Source of the DNA: Aquincola agrisoli
GTDB lineage: Bacteria; Pseudomonadota; Gammaproteobacteria; Burkholderiales; Burkholderiaceae_C
DNA: 64,000 nucleotides
Assembly: GCF_036621135.1 (NCBI RefSeq)
Contig: NZ_JAZIBG010000028.1
Span: forward strand, 682,001 to 746,000
Reading direction: 5' to 3'
A program made the position numbers and the translations under genes. Under the pieces are notes generated by a model. The model saw only the letters and a program-made list of their open reading frames with translations, was not told where the DNA came from and made no database searches. Below, piece by piece: positions 45,100-54,076 of this stretch (its first letter is position 1; each line of letters begins with the position of its first letter).

Positions 45100-46067
45100 A
45101 CCAAGACAACCACCTGCGCAACATCCTCGTGCTGGGCGGCACCGGCTTCGTCGGCCGCGTCCTCGTCGAACGGCTGGTACGCCGCAGCGGCGGCGCCGGC
45201 GGCCGCATCGTCGTGCCGACGCGGCGCGCCGCACGCGGCAACGCGCTGCGCTTCCTGCCCACCGTGGAGGTCGTCCAGGCCGACGTCAACGACCCGCGGC
45301 AGCTGGCACGCCTGCTGAACGGCTGCGACGCGGTGGTCAACCTCGTGGCCATCCTGCACGGCAGCGAGGAGGCCTTCCGCCGCGCGCATGCCGAACTGCC
45401 CCGGCAGCTGGCCGAAGCCTGCCGCGCCGCCGGGGTGCGGCGCGTGCTGCACGTGAGCGCGCTCGGCGCGTCGAGCAGCGCGCCGTCGCGCTACCTGCGC
45501 AGCAAGGCCGCCGGCGAGGCGGTGCTCGAGTCCTCGGGGCTGGACCTCACGGTGCTGCGGCCCTCGGTGCTGTTCGGCGCGGAAGACCGCTTCCTGAACA
45601 CGTTCGCCGGGCTGCAGGCCGTGTTCCCGGTGATCCCGCTCGCGGGGGCCGATGCGCGCTTCCAGCCCTGCTGGGTCGACGACGTGGCCGAAGCGCTGGT
45701 GCGCTGCCTCGAGCGGCCCGAGACCATCGGGCAGACCTACGAGTGCGCGGGGCCGCAGGTCTACACGCTGCGCGAACTGGTGCGGCTGGCCGGGCGCTGG
45801 GCGGGCCACCCCCGGCCGGTGCTCGCCCTGCCCGGCGCCCTCGGGCGGCTGCAGGCCGGCGCGATGTCGCTGATGCCCGGCGAGCCGCTGATGTCGTGCG
45901 ACAACCTCGATTCGATGAAGGTGCCCAACGTCGCGACCGGCGCGCTGCCGGGGCTGCCGGCGCTGGGCATCACGCCGGCGCCGCTGGAGCAGGTCGCCCC
46001 TTCCTACCTCGGCCGGCGCGACGGTGTGGCGCGGCTCGATCCGCTGCGCGCCACCGCGCGGCGCTGA
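45096..46067 (+). CDS. NDUFA9-like NAD(P)-binding epimerase-family protein
   Basis: A 323-residue extended SDR. The N-terminal NAD-binding motif is ILVLGGTGFVGRVLVERL, and DLTVLRPSVLFGAEDRFLN and FQPCWVDDVAEALVRCLE are typical of the complex I NDUFA9-like subgroup. It lacks an obvious YxxxK catalytic pair (the position reads YLRSK), so it may bind rather than turn over substrate. It is translationally coupled to slt; cca follows after 16 bases. Confidence 0.85.
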   Translation: MNQDNHLRNILVLGGTGFVGRVLVERLVRRSGGAGGRIVVPTRRAARGNALRFLPTVEVVQADVNDPRQLARLLNGCDAVVNLVAILHGSEEAFRRAHAELPRQLAEACRAAGVRRVLHVSALGASSSAPSRYLRSKAAGEAVLESSGLDLTVLRPSVLFGAEDRFLNTFAGLQAVFPVIPLAGADARFQPCWVDDVAEALVRCLERPETIGQTYECAGPQVYTLRELVRLAGRWAGHPRPVLALPGALGRLQAGAMSLMPGEPLMSCDNLDSMKVPNVATGALPGLPALGITPAPLEQVAPSYLGRRDGVARLDPLRATARR

Positions 46068-46083
46068 CCGGCGAGCAGCCGCG

Positions 46084-47346
46084 ATGCGCATCTACGGCGT
46101 GGGCGGCGCGGTGCGCGACCGCCTGCTGCGCGAGCAGGCCGGCCAGCCCGACGGGCCCCACGAGGGCGACCGCGACTGGGTGGTGGTGGGCGCCACGGCC
46201 GAGCAGCTGGGGGCGCTGGGCTACGTGCCGGTGGGGCGCGATTTCCCCGTGTTCCTGCACCCCCAGACGCGCGAGGAATACGCGCTGGCGCGCACCGAGC
46301 GCAAGTCCGCGCCCGGCTACCGCGGCTTTGTGATGCACGCCGATCCATCCGTCACGTTGGAGGAAGACCTGCAGCGGCGCGACCTCACCGTCAACGCCAT
46401 CGCCGAGGCCGAGGACGGCACGCTGATCGACCCGTTCGGCGGCCGCCAGGACCTGGCGGCACGTGTGCTGCGGCACGTGTCCGGCGCGTTTGCCGAAGAC
46501 CCGGTGCGCATCCTGCGCCTGGCGCGCTTCGCGGCGCGCTGGCCGGATTTCAGCGTCGCGCCCGAGACGATGGCGCTGGCCGGGCGCATGGTGGCCGACG
46601 GCGAGGTCGACGCGCTGGTGCCCGAACGCGTGTGGCAGGAGCTGTCGCGCGGGCTGATGGAGGCGCGGCCCAGCCGCATGTTCGAGGTGCTGCGCGCGTG
46701 CGGCGCGCTGCAGCGCCTGCTGCCGGAAGTCGACCGCCTGTGGGGCGTGCCGCAGCCGCCGCAGCACCACCCGGAGGTCGACACCGGCGTGCATGTGATG
46801 CTGGTGGTCGACATGGCCGCACGCCTGCACGCACCGCTGCCCGCGCGCTTCGCCTGCCTGGTGCATGACCTCGGCAAGGGCAGCACGCCGCCCGAGGAAT
46901 GGCCGCGCCATATCGCCCACGAGGCGCGCAGCGTGAAGCTGGTGCAGCGGCTGTGCGAACGCCTTCGCGTGCCGGCTGAGTGCCGCGAGCTGGGCGAGGT
47001 CACCGCGCGCGAGCACGGCAACGTGCACCGCAGCGCCGAGTTGAACGCCGCGGCGGTGATGCGCCTGCTGGAGCGCTGCGACGCGCTGCGCCGGCCCGAG
47101 CGCTTCGCCCAGATGCTGCTGGCCTGCGAGTGCGATGCACGCGGGCGCACGGGTTTCGAGGACGCACCCTACCCACAGCGGGCGCGGCTGCTGAAGGCGC
47201 TGTCGATCGTGCAGGGGGTGGATGCGCAGGCGGCGTCGGCGGCGGCCGCCGCGCGCGGCCTGCGCGGGCCGGCGGTGGGGGAGGCGGTGCGCGAGGCGCG
47301 CACGGCGGCGCTGGCGGCCGGGCTGGACGCCGGCACGGACTGTTGA
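46084..47346 (+). CDS. cca: CCA tRNA nucleotidyltransferase (multifunctional)
   Basis: A 420-residue enzyme that adds or repairs the 3' CCA of tRNA. The nucleotidyltransferase N-terminus has YGVGGAVRDRLL, the catalytic GDRDWVVVG, and RRDLTVNAIA with DPVRILRLARFAARW. A C-terminal HD domain (LVHDLGKGSTPPEEWPRH) marks the multifunctional class with phosphatase/phosphodiesterase activity. The stop TGA abuts the convergent gene's stop to give TGATCA. Confidence 0.95.
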   Translation: MRIYGVGGAVRDRLLREQAGQPDGPHEGDRDWVVVGATAEQLGALGYVPVGRDFPVFLHPQTREEYALARTERKSAPGYRGFVMHADPSVTLEEDLQRRDLTVNAIAEAEDGTLIDPFGGRQDLAARVLRHVSGAFAEDPVRILRLARFAARWPDFSVAPETMALAGRMVADGEVDALVPERVWQELSRGLMEARPSRMFEVLRACGALQRLLPEVDRLWGVPQPPQHHPEVDTGVHVMLVVDMAARLHAPLPARFACLVHDLGKGSTPPEEWPRHIAHEARSVKLVQRLCERLRVPAECRELGEVTAREHGNVHRSAELNAAAVMRLLERCDALRRPERFAQMLLACECDARGRTGFEDAPYPQRARLLKALSIVQGVDAQAASAAAAARGLRGPAVGEAVREARTAALAAGLDAGTDC

Positions 47347-47676
47347 TCAGGCCGCGCTGAAGCCCGACAGCGGGTGTGCCAGCCCCTCGTCGCCATAGCT
47401 GCGCAGCACCTGCGAGATGACGACGCGGTAGCCGTCGAGCCACCTCGATTGCGCCGCTTTGGCTTCGAGGTGCCGTGGATGCTGCATCAGCGCCTGAAGC
47501 GCTTCGAGCGAGGCCCAGTAGTACACGTTCGACATCTGCCCCGTGGCCGCGTTCTCCCAGGCCTCCTCGCCGATGTAGCCGGGAATGGCGCGCGCCGCGG
47601 TCGCGATCGCTTCGTCGAGCCGATGGAACTCGTCGTCGTACTGCTTCTTGGCAAAGATGAAGGTCGATGCGTACAT
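47347..47676 (-). CDS. Antibiotic biosynthesis monooxygenase (ABM)-domain protein
   Basis: A 109-residue protein with the ferredoxin-like ABM fold (MYASTFIFAKKQYDDEFHRL, IPGYIGEEAWENAATGQMSNVYYWASLE). Such proteins are often heme-degrading or quinol-modifying, but the function here is unknown. The ATG at 47676 was chosen because the upstream extension is unlike the family. It is probably in an operon with DUF2905 and the MidA-like gene upstream. Confidence 0.82.
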   Translation of the reverse strand: MYASTFIFAKKQYDDEFHRLDEAIATAARAIPGYIGEEAWENAATGQMSNVYYWASLEALQALMQHPRHLEAKAAQSRWLDGYRVVISQVLRSYGDEGLAHPLSGFSAA

Positions 47677-47714
47677 GGCCGCGCCCCGCGCAAAGCGCCG
47701 ATTCTGCGGCCGTG

Positions 47715-47906
47715 TCAGATCAGCATCCCGATCCCCATCGCGATCAGGCTCAGCACCAGGCTGCTGGCCACCGGCAGGAACCATTCGCGGCCGAACAGGA
47801 TGAAGCGGAAGTCGCCGGGCAGCCGCCCGAGGCCGATGCGGCGCAGCCAGTGCTGCAGCCCGTTGAAGATCAGGCAGGCGAGCAGGAAGACGATGAGCCA
47901 GCGCAT
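47715..47906 (-). CDS. DUF2905-family small membrane protein
   Basis: A 63-residue protein, MRWLIVFLLACLIFNGLQHW at the start, with two hydrophobic helices and a central GRLPGDFRFILFGREWF loop, typical of DUF2905. Function is unknown. It is small and lies in the frame of a longer spurious reading frame, so it is easily missed. It follows the MidA-like methyltransferase after 14 bases. Confidence 0.85.
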   Translation of the reverse strand: MRWLIVFLLACLIFNGLQHWLRRIGLGRLPGDFRFILFGREWFLPVASSLVLSLIAMGIGMLI

Positions 47907-47920
47907 GCGCGGTGCCTCGG

Positions 47921-49033
47921 CTACAGCCGGTGCGAGCGGTCGCCCGCGCTGAAGCCGACGGCGTCGAAGGGCTCGCCGCGGACGAAGCCGACGACCTTGA
48001 ACAGCTCGCCCATCTCGTGCTCGGCCACCAGCTTCTGCGCGTTCGCGAGCGTGCGCACGTCGCCGCGGGCCTGGGCCTCGGCCATCGCGGGCGCGATGCC
48101 GCAATTCAGCAGGAAGCGGCCCTGCGAGGTGTAGCCCAGCACCTCCAGCCCGGCGTCCTGCCCCGCCAGCGCGATGCCGGTGAAGTTGACGTGCGCGGTG
48201 ATGTCCTTCAGCCCCGGATCGGCCAGCGGATCGGCGTCGGCCTGGTGCGCGCGGTGGCACATCAGCGTGCCGCCGGTGCGCTGCGGGTGGTAGTACTCGT
48301 CCTCCGGGAAACCGTAGTCGATGAAAAACGCCGCGCCGCGCTGCAGTCGCTCGGCCAGCGTGCGGACGAAGGCCTCGGCCTGCGGGTGGATCTCGACCGT
48401 GGTGCCGGGCACGAACGGGGCCTGCACCGGCGGGCGCAGCCCGGTGGCGCGGTCGGCGAAGGCCAGCGCGCCGTCGGCGTCGAGCGCCACGCCGCGCTCG
48501 CACCAACGCGTGCCGTCCCAGTGCAGCAGCTGCACCGGCATCGCGTCGAGCACCTCGTTGCCGACGACCACCCCCTCGAGCGCCGGCGGCAGCGCGTCGA
48601 CCCAGCGCACCCGGTCGCCGAAGGGTGCCAGCCGCGCCTGCTGGCGTGCGCGCAGGCTGCCGGACAGGTCGACGATGGTGTAGCGCCGCACGCGGTCGCC
48701 CAGCGCTTGCAGCAAGCTCTCGGCCAGCGCGCCGGAGCCGGCGCCGAACTCCCAGAGCGCGTCGGTGCCGGTGGCGTCGAGCGCCTGGCGCGACTGCACC
48801 GCCAGCGCCTGCCCGAACAACGGCGAGAGCTCCGGCGCGGTCACGAAATCGCTGCCCGACGACGGCAGGGCGCCGAACTTCACGCTGCCGTGGGCGTAGT
48901 AGCCCAGGCCGGGCGTGTACAGCGCCGCCGACATGTACCGGTCGAACGGCAGCCAGCCGCCGGCGCGCGCGATCTCCCCGCGCAGGTGCGCCAGCAGGGC
49001 GCTCGATACACTGGCGGGTTCTACTTCGTGCAT
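47921..49033 (-). CDS. MidA/NDUFAF7-like SAM-dependent methyltransferase
   Basis: A 370-residue class I methyltransferase: PFDRYMSAALYTPGLGYYAH at the N-terminus, SDFVTAPELSPLFG, the SAM site WEFGAGSGALAESLL and the GNEVLDAMPVQLL motif, typical of the mitochondrial NDUFAF7 (MidA) family, which methylates an arginine of complex I. The bacterial substrate is unknown. It is divergent from the SDR gene with only 18 bases between the start codons. Confidence 0.88.
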   Translation of the reverse strand: MHEVEPASVSSALLAHLRGEIARAGGWLPFDRYMSAALYTPGLGYYAHGSVKFGALPSSGSDFVTAPELSPLFGQALAVQSRQALDATGTDALWEFGAGSGALAESLLQALGDRVRRYTIVDLSGSLRARQQARLAPFGDRVRWVDALPPALEGVVVGNEVLDAMPVQLLHWDGTRWCERGVALDADGALAFADRATGLRPPVQAPFVPGTTVEIHPQAEAFVRTLAERLQRGAAFFIDYGFPEDEYYHPQRTGGTLMCHRAHQADADPLADPGLKDITAHVNFTGIALAGQDAGLEVLGYTSQGRFLLNCGIAPAMAEAQARGDVRTLANAQKLVAEHEMGELFKVVGFVRGEPFDAVGFSAGDRSHRL

Positions 49034-49051
49034 TCCGGCATTCTAGAAACC

Positions 49052-49816
49052 ATGGTCACGCGACGCGTTGCGCTCGTCACCGGAGCGGCCCGGCGGGTCG
49101 GCCGGACGATCGCGCTCGACCTGGCGCGCCATGGCTTCGACGTGGCGGTGCACTGCCACCAGATCGACGGCGACGCGCAGGCCACCGTCGACGACGTGCG
49201 CGCGCTGGGCGTGCGGACCGAGCTGCTGGCCGCCGACCTGGCGGACGAAGCCGCCTGCCGCGCCCTGGTGCCCGCCGTGGTCGAGCGCCTCGGGCAGCTG
49301 GACGCCGTGGTCAACAACGCCTCGGTCTTCGAGCACGACGACGCCGCCTCGTTCCAGCACGCCACGATGGAGCGCCACTGGCGCGCCAACACCGCCGCGC
49401 CCATCCTGCTCGCGCAGGCGCTGCATGCGCATGCGCAGGCGCGCGGCGCACGGGGCTGCGTGGTGAACCTGCTCGACCAGAAGCTCTGGAACCCGAACCC
49501 CGACCACCTCTCGTACACCCTGTCGAAGGCGGCGCTCGAGAGCGCGACCACGATGCTCGCGATGGCGCTGGCGCCGTGCCTGCGCGTGGCGGGCGTGGCG
49601 CCCGGCGTCACGCTGCCCTCGGGTCCGATGAGCGAGGCCGAGTTCCAGCGGGCGCACCGCATGACGCCGCTGGAGCGCTCCTCCACGCCCGAGGACGTGG
49701 CGCATGCGGTGCGCTTCGTCCTCGAATCGCCCGCCATCACCGGGACCACGATCCTGGTCGACGGCGGCCAGCACCTCGCGGCCCAGCCGCGCGACGTGAT
49801 GTTCCTCGCCTCATGA
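49052..49816 (+). CDS. Pteridine-reductase-like short-chain dehydrogenase
   Basis: A 254-residue SDR. The cofactor motif TGAARRVG (residues 10-17) has the arginine pair of NADPH-preferring pteridine reductases (PTR1/FolM), and the catalytic YTLSK and NNASVF motifs are present. The adjacent folB, which starts in its stop codon (ATGA), supports a folate/pterin role such as dihydromonapterin reduction. The ATG at 49052 lies 18 bases from the divergent methyltransferase start, so its promoter must be in that gene or in the gap. Confidence 0.82.
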   Translation: MVTRRVALVTGAARRVGRTIALDLARHGFDVAVHCHQIDGDAQATVDDVRALGVRTELLAADLADEAACRALVPAVVERLGQLDAVVNNASVFEHDDAASFQHATMERHWRANTAAPILLAQALHAHAQARGARGCVVNLLDQKLWNPNPDHLSYTLSKAALESATTMLAMALAPCLRVAGVAPGVTLPSGPMSEAEFQRAHRMTPLERSSTPEDVAHAVRFVLESPAITGTTILVDGGQHLAAQPRDVMFLAS

Positions 49817-50199
49817 ACCTCCTGCACCCCGACCTCGCCGACTGCCGGCGCCTTTTCCTGCGCGACTACGAGGTGTGGATCAACATCGGCGTGCACGATT
49901 TCGAGAAGCGCGGCGAGCAGCGCGTGCTGATCAACGTCGACCTGTTCATCCCGCTGGCGGTCTCCACGCCCGTCGCGGATGCGCTGCACGAGGTGGTCGA
50001 CTACGACTTCATCCGGCGCACGGTGGCCGAGCGCGTGCAGCGCGGCCATGTGCACCTCCAGGAAACCCTGGCCGACGACGTGCTGAAGGCGCTGCTGGCC
50101 AACCCGCGGGTCAAGGCCGCGCGGGTCTCCACCGAGAAACCCGACGTCTACCCCGACTGCGACGCCGTGGGCGTCGAGGTCTTCGGCATCCGGCGCTGA
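49813..50199 (+). CDS. folB: Dihydroneopterin aldolase
   Basis: A 128-residue enzyme of folate synthesis that converts 7,8-dihydroneopterin to 6-hydroxymethyl-dihydropterin. Family motifs are IGVHDFEKRGEQRVLINVDL, the catalytic-tyrosine stretch VVDYDFIRRTV and ETLADDVLKALL; the conserved C-terminal STEKPDVYPDCDAVGVE is present. It is translationally coupled to the SDR gene; ttcA follows after 27 bases. Confidence 0.94.
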   Translation: MNLLHPDLADCRRLFLRDYEVWINIGVHDFEKRGEQRVLINVDLFIPLAVSTPVADALHEVVDYDFIRRTVAERVQRGHVHLQETLADDVLKALLANPRVKAARVSTEKPDVYPDCDAVGVEVFGIRR

Positions 50200-50226
50200 G
50201 CCGCGCCACAGAACAGAGCATCTGCC

Positions 50227-51147
50227 ATGAGCGACACCGCCCTCGACACCCCGCCAGCCGCCGGCGCCGACCGCAAGGCCGCCTTCGAAGCCAACAAGCT
50301 CAGCAAGCGGCTGCACCGCCAGGTGGGCCAGGCCATCGCCGACTTCAACATGATCGAGGCGGGCGACAAGATCATGGTCTGCGTCTCGGGCGGGAAGGAC
50401 AGCTACGCGCTGCTCGACATCCTGATGAACCTGCGCAAGCGCGCGCCGGTCCCGTTCGAGCTCGTCGCCGTCAACCTCGACCAGAAGCAGCCGGGCTTCC
50501 CGGCCCATGTGCTGCCGGCGTACCTGGAGCAGGTGGGGGTGCCCTTCCGTATCGAGGAGCAAGACACGTATTCGATCGTCAAGCGCCTGATCCCCGAAGG
50601 CCAGACGATGTGCTCGCTGTGCTCGCGGCTGCGGCGCGGCATCCTGTACCGCGTCGCGAGCGAACTGGGCGCCACCAAGATCGCGCTGGGCCACCACCGC
50701 GACGACATGGTGGTGACGCTGCTGATGAACATGTTCTTCGGCAGCCGCATGAAGGGCATGCCGCCCAAGCTGGTGAGCGACGACGGCAAGCATGTGGTGA
50801 TCCGCCCGCTGGCCTACGTGGCCGAGACCGACCTGGAGCGCTGGGCGGAGCACCGCGCGTTCCCGATCATCCCGTGCACGCTGTGCGGCAACCAGGAAGG
50901 CCTGCAGCGCGCGCAGATCAAGGCCATGATCCGCGACTGGGACCGGCAGTACCCGGGCCGCATCGACAACATGTTCACCGCGATGGGCAACATCGTGCCC
51001 TCGCACATGATGGACAGGAACCTGTACCCCTTCACGAGCCTCCAAGCCACTGGCGTGGCCGATCCCGCGGGCGACAAGGCCTTCGACGAGGACGACCCCT
51101 GCGAGCCTGCAGCCCCTTCGGTGGTGAAGCTGCGGCTCGACGACTGA
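50227..51147 (+). CDS. ttcA: tRNA 2-thiocytidine(32) synthetase
   Basis: A 306-residue ATP-dependent tRNA thiolase. The PP-loop is SGGKDS (54-59), and two CxxC motifs (MCSLCSRLRRG and CTLCGNQEG) ligate the [4Fe-4S] cluster. The GHHRDDMVVTLLMNMFFG motif is specific to the TtcA/TtuA family. The C-terminal ~45 residues are acidic. Confidence 0.96.
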   Translation: MSDTALDTPPAAGADRKAAFEANKLSKRLHRQVGQAIADFNMIEAGDKIMVCVSGGKDSYALLDILMNLRKRAPVPFELVAVNLDQKQPGFPAHVLPAYLEQVGVPFRIEEQDTYSIVKRLIPEGQTMCSLCSRLRRGILYRVASELGATKIALGHHRDDMVVTLLMNMFFGSRMKGMPPKLVSDDGKHVVIRPLAYVAETDLERWAEHRAFPIIPCTLCGNQEGLQRAQIKAMIRDWDRQYPGRIDNMFTAMGNIVPSHMMDRNLYPFTSLQATGVADPAGDKAFDEDDPCEPAAPSVVKLRLDD

Positions 51148-51162
51148 TACAAGGGAACCGCG

Positions 51163-51780
51163 ATGAAGCTCCTGTCCTCCCCTGCGGCCCGTGGCGTGCG
51201 GCTGGCCGCCACCGCGGCGGCGCTGGCCGTGCTGGCCGGCTGCGCCGCGCTCGACAGCGTGACCAGCGACGTGTCCAGTTACGGCACCTGGCCGGCGGGC
51301 CGGGCGCCGGGCACCTATGTGTTCGAGCGCCTGCCTTCGCAGGCCGCGCAGCCGCAGCAGCAGGCGGCGCTGGAGGACGCCGCGCGCGCGGCGGTGGAAC
51401 AGGCCGGCTTCAAGCCCGCAGCCGATCCGGCGCGGGCCGATGTCACCGTGCAGCTCGGTTCGCGCATCACCCGCTACGAAAGCGCCCCCTGGGACGACCC
51501 CATGTGGTGGAACTGGGGCTTCGGCTACGGGCGCTACGGCGGCTGGCGCTCCGGCGTGGGCCTCAGCTACCGCTTCGACAGCCAGCGCTACGAGCGCGAA
51601 GTGGCGGTGCTGATCCGCGACCGCGCCACCGGCGCGCCGCTGTACGAGTCGCGTGCGGTCACCGACGGCATGTCCAGCGGCGATGCCCAGACGCTGGCCG
51701 CGATGTACGAGGCGGCGCTGAAGGACTTCCCGACCCCCGCCGTCAGCCCGCGGCGCGTGACCGTCCCGATGGCCCGCTGA
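51163..51780 (+). CDS. DUF4136-type lipoprotein
   Basis: A 205-residue exported protein with a lipobox (LAVLAGCAAL, Cys near 27). The body is of the DUF4136 kind (FERLPSQ, ADVTVQLGSRI, RYEREVAVLIRDRATGAPLY). A Trp/Gly/Tyr-rich segment (MWWNWGFGYGRYGGWRSG) is notable. Function is unknown. It follows ttcA after 15 bases. Confidence 0.8.
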   Translation: MKLLSSPAARGVRLAATAAALAVLAGCAALDSVTSDVSSYGTWPAGRAPGTYVFERLPSQAAQPQQQAALEDAARAAVEQAGFKPAADPARADVTVQLGSRITRYESAPWDDPMWWNWGFGYGRYGGWRSGVGLSYRFDSQRYEREVAVLIRDRATGAPLYESRAVTDGMSSGDAQTLAAMYEAALKDFPTPAVSPRRVTVPMAR

Positions 51781-51804
51781 CCGGCGGCACCTCGCGCCGG
51801 CGCC

Positions 51805-52701
51805 TCAGGGGCGCCGCGACAACGCCAGGGCATCGGCCTCCCAGCCCCTGAGCCGCTCGCGCGCGTGCTGGCGCTGCGCCGGTGTGGTGCTGTTGTGCAG
51901 TTCGGCGATCCAGTGGCAGTTGTGGTCGTTGAGCTTGCGCTGGTAGGCCGCATAGGCCGGGCGCGGCGAGCGCACCCAGCGGTCGAGCAGGCCCCTCACC
52001 GCGGCCTGCGCCGTGGCCGCCGGCACGGCCCGGCCCTCCGGCGCCAGGCTGCGCAGGGTCTGCAGCGTGTCCTGCTGGCGCGCCAGCCGCTCCTGCTGCC
52101 ACGCCTGCGGATCGAAGGGCGAAGCCGCCAGCGCCGCCGCCACGCGGGCCTGCTGCGCCGCATCGAGCCGGCCGTACAGGCGCTCCAGCCGTTCGAGGTT
52201 GCGCTCCAGGTGGGCCTCGCGGCGCACACGCAGGTCGGGCTGCAGGAAGTCTTTTCGCCAGTCCTCGTTGCTCTTCTCGTACCGGCGTTCGATCTGTTGC
52301 CACTGCACCGGCGTCAGCGTCACCGCGATCGCGGCGGCCGGGGCCACCACCTGCGCCAGTGCGGCGTCCGCGCGCTGCAGCAGCTCGGTCTCCCATTGGC
52401 AGACGGCCGCGGGCGTCGTGGGGGCCATCACCTGGGACTGCAGGCGCGCGAGCTGCGCCGCGTAGTCGGGCAGCTGCGTGCTGCGGTGCCAGCGGAACCA
52501 CGCATCGATCGCCTCGCGCGCACGCGGGCCCTGGTCGTCGTCGAGGTCCACGTAGCCGCCGAGCCGCCAGGCCACCCACTGCGGCGCCTGGTTGTAGGCC
52601 AGCTGCACCACCGCACAGCCGGCGACCGCGGCCGCCAGGAGGGCCGCGCCGATAATCCGCGTCCACCTCCGCCAAAGCACATCACTGCTCGGTTCACGCA
52701 T
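51805..52701 (-). CDS. DUF6279-like helical lipoprotein
   Basis: A 298-residue protein with a lipobox (LAAAVAGCAV) after an N-terminal helix, then a mostly helical body rich in Gln/Arg/Ala; the stretch YNQAPQWVAWRLGGYVDLDD is characteristic of the DUF6279 group. Function is unknown. The ATG at 52701 has GGAG five bases upstream, inside the glmU gene; a GTG at 52680 would give a shorter signal. The start codon shares two bases with the divergent glmU ATG. Confidence 0.78.
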   Translation of the reverse strand: MREPSSDVLWRRWTRIIGAALLAAAVAGCAVVQLAYNQAPQWVAWRLGGYVDLDDDQGPRAREAIDAWFRWHRSTQLPDYAAQLARLQSQVMAPTTPAAVCQWETELLQRADAALAQVVAPAAAIAVTLTPVQWQQIERRYEKSNEDWRKDFLQPDLRVRREAHLERNLERLERLYGRLDAAQQARVAAALAASPFDPQAWQQERLARQQDTLQTLRSLAPEGRAVPAATAQAAVRGLLDRWVRSPRPAYAAYQRKLNDHNCHWIAELHNSTTPAQRQHARERLRGWEADALALSRRP

Positions 52702-54070
52702 GGCTCTCCACATCGTCATCATGGCCGCGGGCAAAGGCACCCGCATGAAATCCGACCGGCCGAAGGTCCTGCATCGGCTGGCCGGCAGGAGCCTCCTGCT
52801 GCACGTGCTCGACAGCACGCGGCCGCTGCCGGCCCGCCGCACGCTCGTGATCGTCGGGCATGGCGCCGACCAGGTCGAGAAGGCAATCCATGTGCCCGGC
52901 GTGGCCTTCGTCCAGCAGGTGCCCCAGCTCGGCACCGGCCATGCGATCCAGCAGGTGGTGCCCCACCTCGACGAGGACGGCACCACGCTGATCCTCAACG
53001 GCGACGTGCCGCTGATCCGCACCGAGACCGCGCAGGCGCTGGCGGATGCCTGCGGCGGCACTCGCCTGGCGCTGCTCACGGTGACGCTGCCCGACGCCAC
53101 CGGCTACGGCCGCATCGTGCGCGACGCCGCCGGCGGCGTCGCGGCCATCGTCGAGCACAAGGACGCCACGCCGGCGCAACGCGAGATCCGCGAGGTCTAC
53201 ACCGGCATGATGGCCGCGCCGACGGCGTGGCTGAAGCAGGCGGTGATGGCGCTCGACAACCGGAACGCGCAGCAGGAGTACTACCTCACCGACATCGTGC
53301 GCATGGCCGTGGCGCAGGGCCTGCCGGTGGTCGCCTCGGCGGCGCGCAGCGAGGCGGAGGTCCGCGGCGTGAACAGCCCGGCCGAGCTGGCGCAGCTCGA
53401 GCGGCTGCACCAGGCCGCCCAGGCGCAGGCGCTGATGGAGGCCGGCGTGCGGCTGGCCGACCCGGCGCGGCTCGACGTGCGGGGCAGCCTGCAGTGCGGA
53501 CGCGACGTGGAGATCGACGTCAACTGCATCTTCGAGGGCGACGTGCAGCTCGGCGACGGCGTGCGCATCGGCGCCCATTGCGTGGTCCGCGATGCGCGCA
53601 TCGACGCCGGCGCGGTGATCCACCCCTTCACCCACATCGAGCAGGCCCACGTGGGCCCGGGCTCGCTGATCGGCCCGTACGCCCGGCTGCGGCCGGGCGC
53701 CGAGCTGGGCGCGGAGGTGCACATCGGCAACTTCGTCGAGGTGAAGAACTCGACGCTGGCCGACGGCGCCAAGGCCAACCACCTGGCCTACCTGGGCGAC
53801 GCCACCGTGGGCGCGCGGGTGAACTTCGGCGCCGGATCGATCACCGCCAACTACGACGGCGCGAACAAGCACCGCACGGTGATCGGCAACGACGTGCACG
53901 TGGGCAGCAACTGCGTGCTGGTGGCGCCGGTGACGCTGGGCGACGGCGCGACGATCGGCGGCGGCTCCACGATCGCCAAGGACGCCCCTGCCGGGCAACT
54001 CAGCGTGGCGCGTGCGAAGCAGGTCGCCCTGACGGGGTGGACGCGGCCGGTGAAAGCGCCGAAGGGCTGA
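52700..54070 (+). CDS. glmU: Bifunctional GlmU (N-acetylglucosamine-1-phosphate uridyltransferase / glucosamine-1-phosphate acetyltransferase)
   Basis: A 456-residue enzyme making UDP-GlcNAc for peptidoglycan and LPS. The N-terminal nucleotidyltransferase has AAGKGTRMKSDRPKVLHRLAG and NGDVPLI; the C-terminal half is a left-handed beta helix with repeated hexapeptides (FVEVKNSTLADGAKANHLAYLGD, GAGSITANYDGANKHRTVIG) for acetyl transfer. Normal length. No SD precedes the ATG. Confidence 0.97.
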   Translation: MALHIVIMAAGKGTRMKSDRPKVLHRLAGRSLLLHVLDSTRPLPARRTLVIVGHGADQVEKAIHVPGVAFVQQVPQLGTGHAIQQVVPHLDEDGTTLILNGDVPLIRTETAQALADACGGTRLALLTVTLPDATGYGRIVRDAAGGVAAIVEHKDATPAQREIREVYTGMMAAPTAWLKQAVMALDNRNAQQEYYLTDIVRMAVAQGLPVVASAARSEAEVRGVNSPAELAQLERLHQAAQAQALMEAGVRLADPARLDVRGSLQCGRDVEIDVNCIFEGDVQLGDGVRIGAHCVVRDARIDAGAVIHPFTHIEQAHVGPGSLIGPYARLRPGAELGAEVHIGNFVEVKNSTLADGAKANHLAYLGDATVGARVNFGAGSITANYDGANKHRTVIGNDVHVGSNCVLVAPVTLGDGATIGGGSTIAKDAPAGQLSVARAKQVALTGWTRPVKAPKG

Positions 54071-54076
54071 CGGCCG

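Noticed and set aside
41932..45234. 1100-codon open frame antisense to LysR and slt
   Set aside because: Low-complexity His/Arg/Gly/Val-rich translation with no domain; it lies opposite two clear genes.
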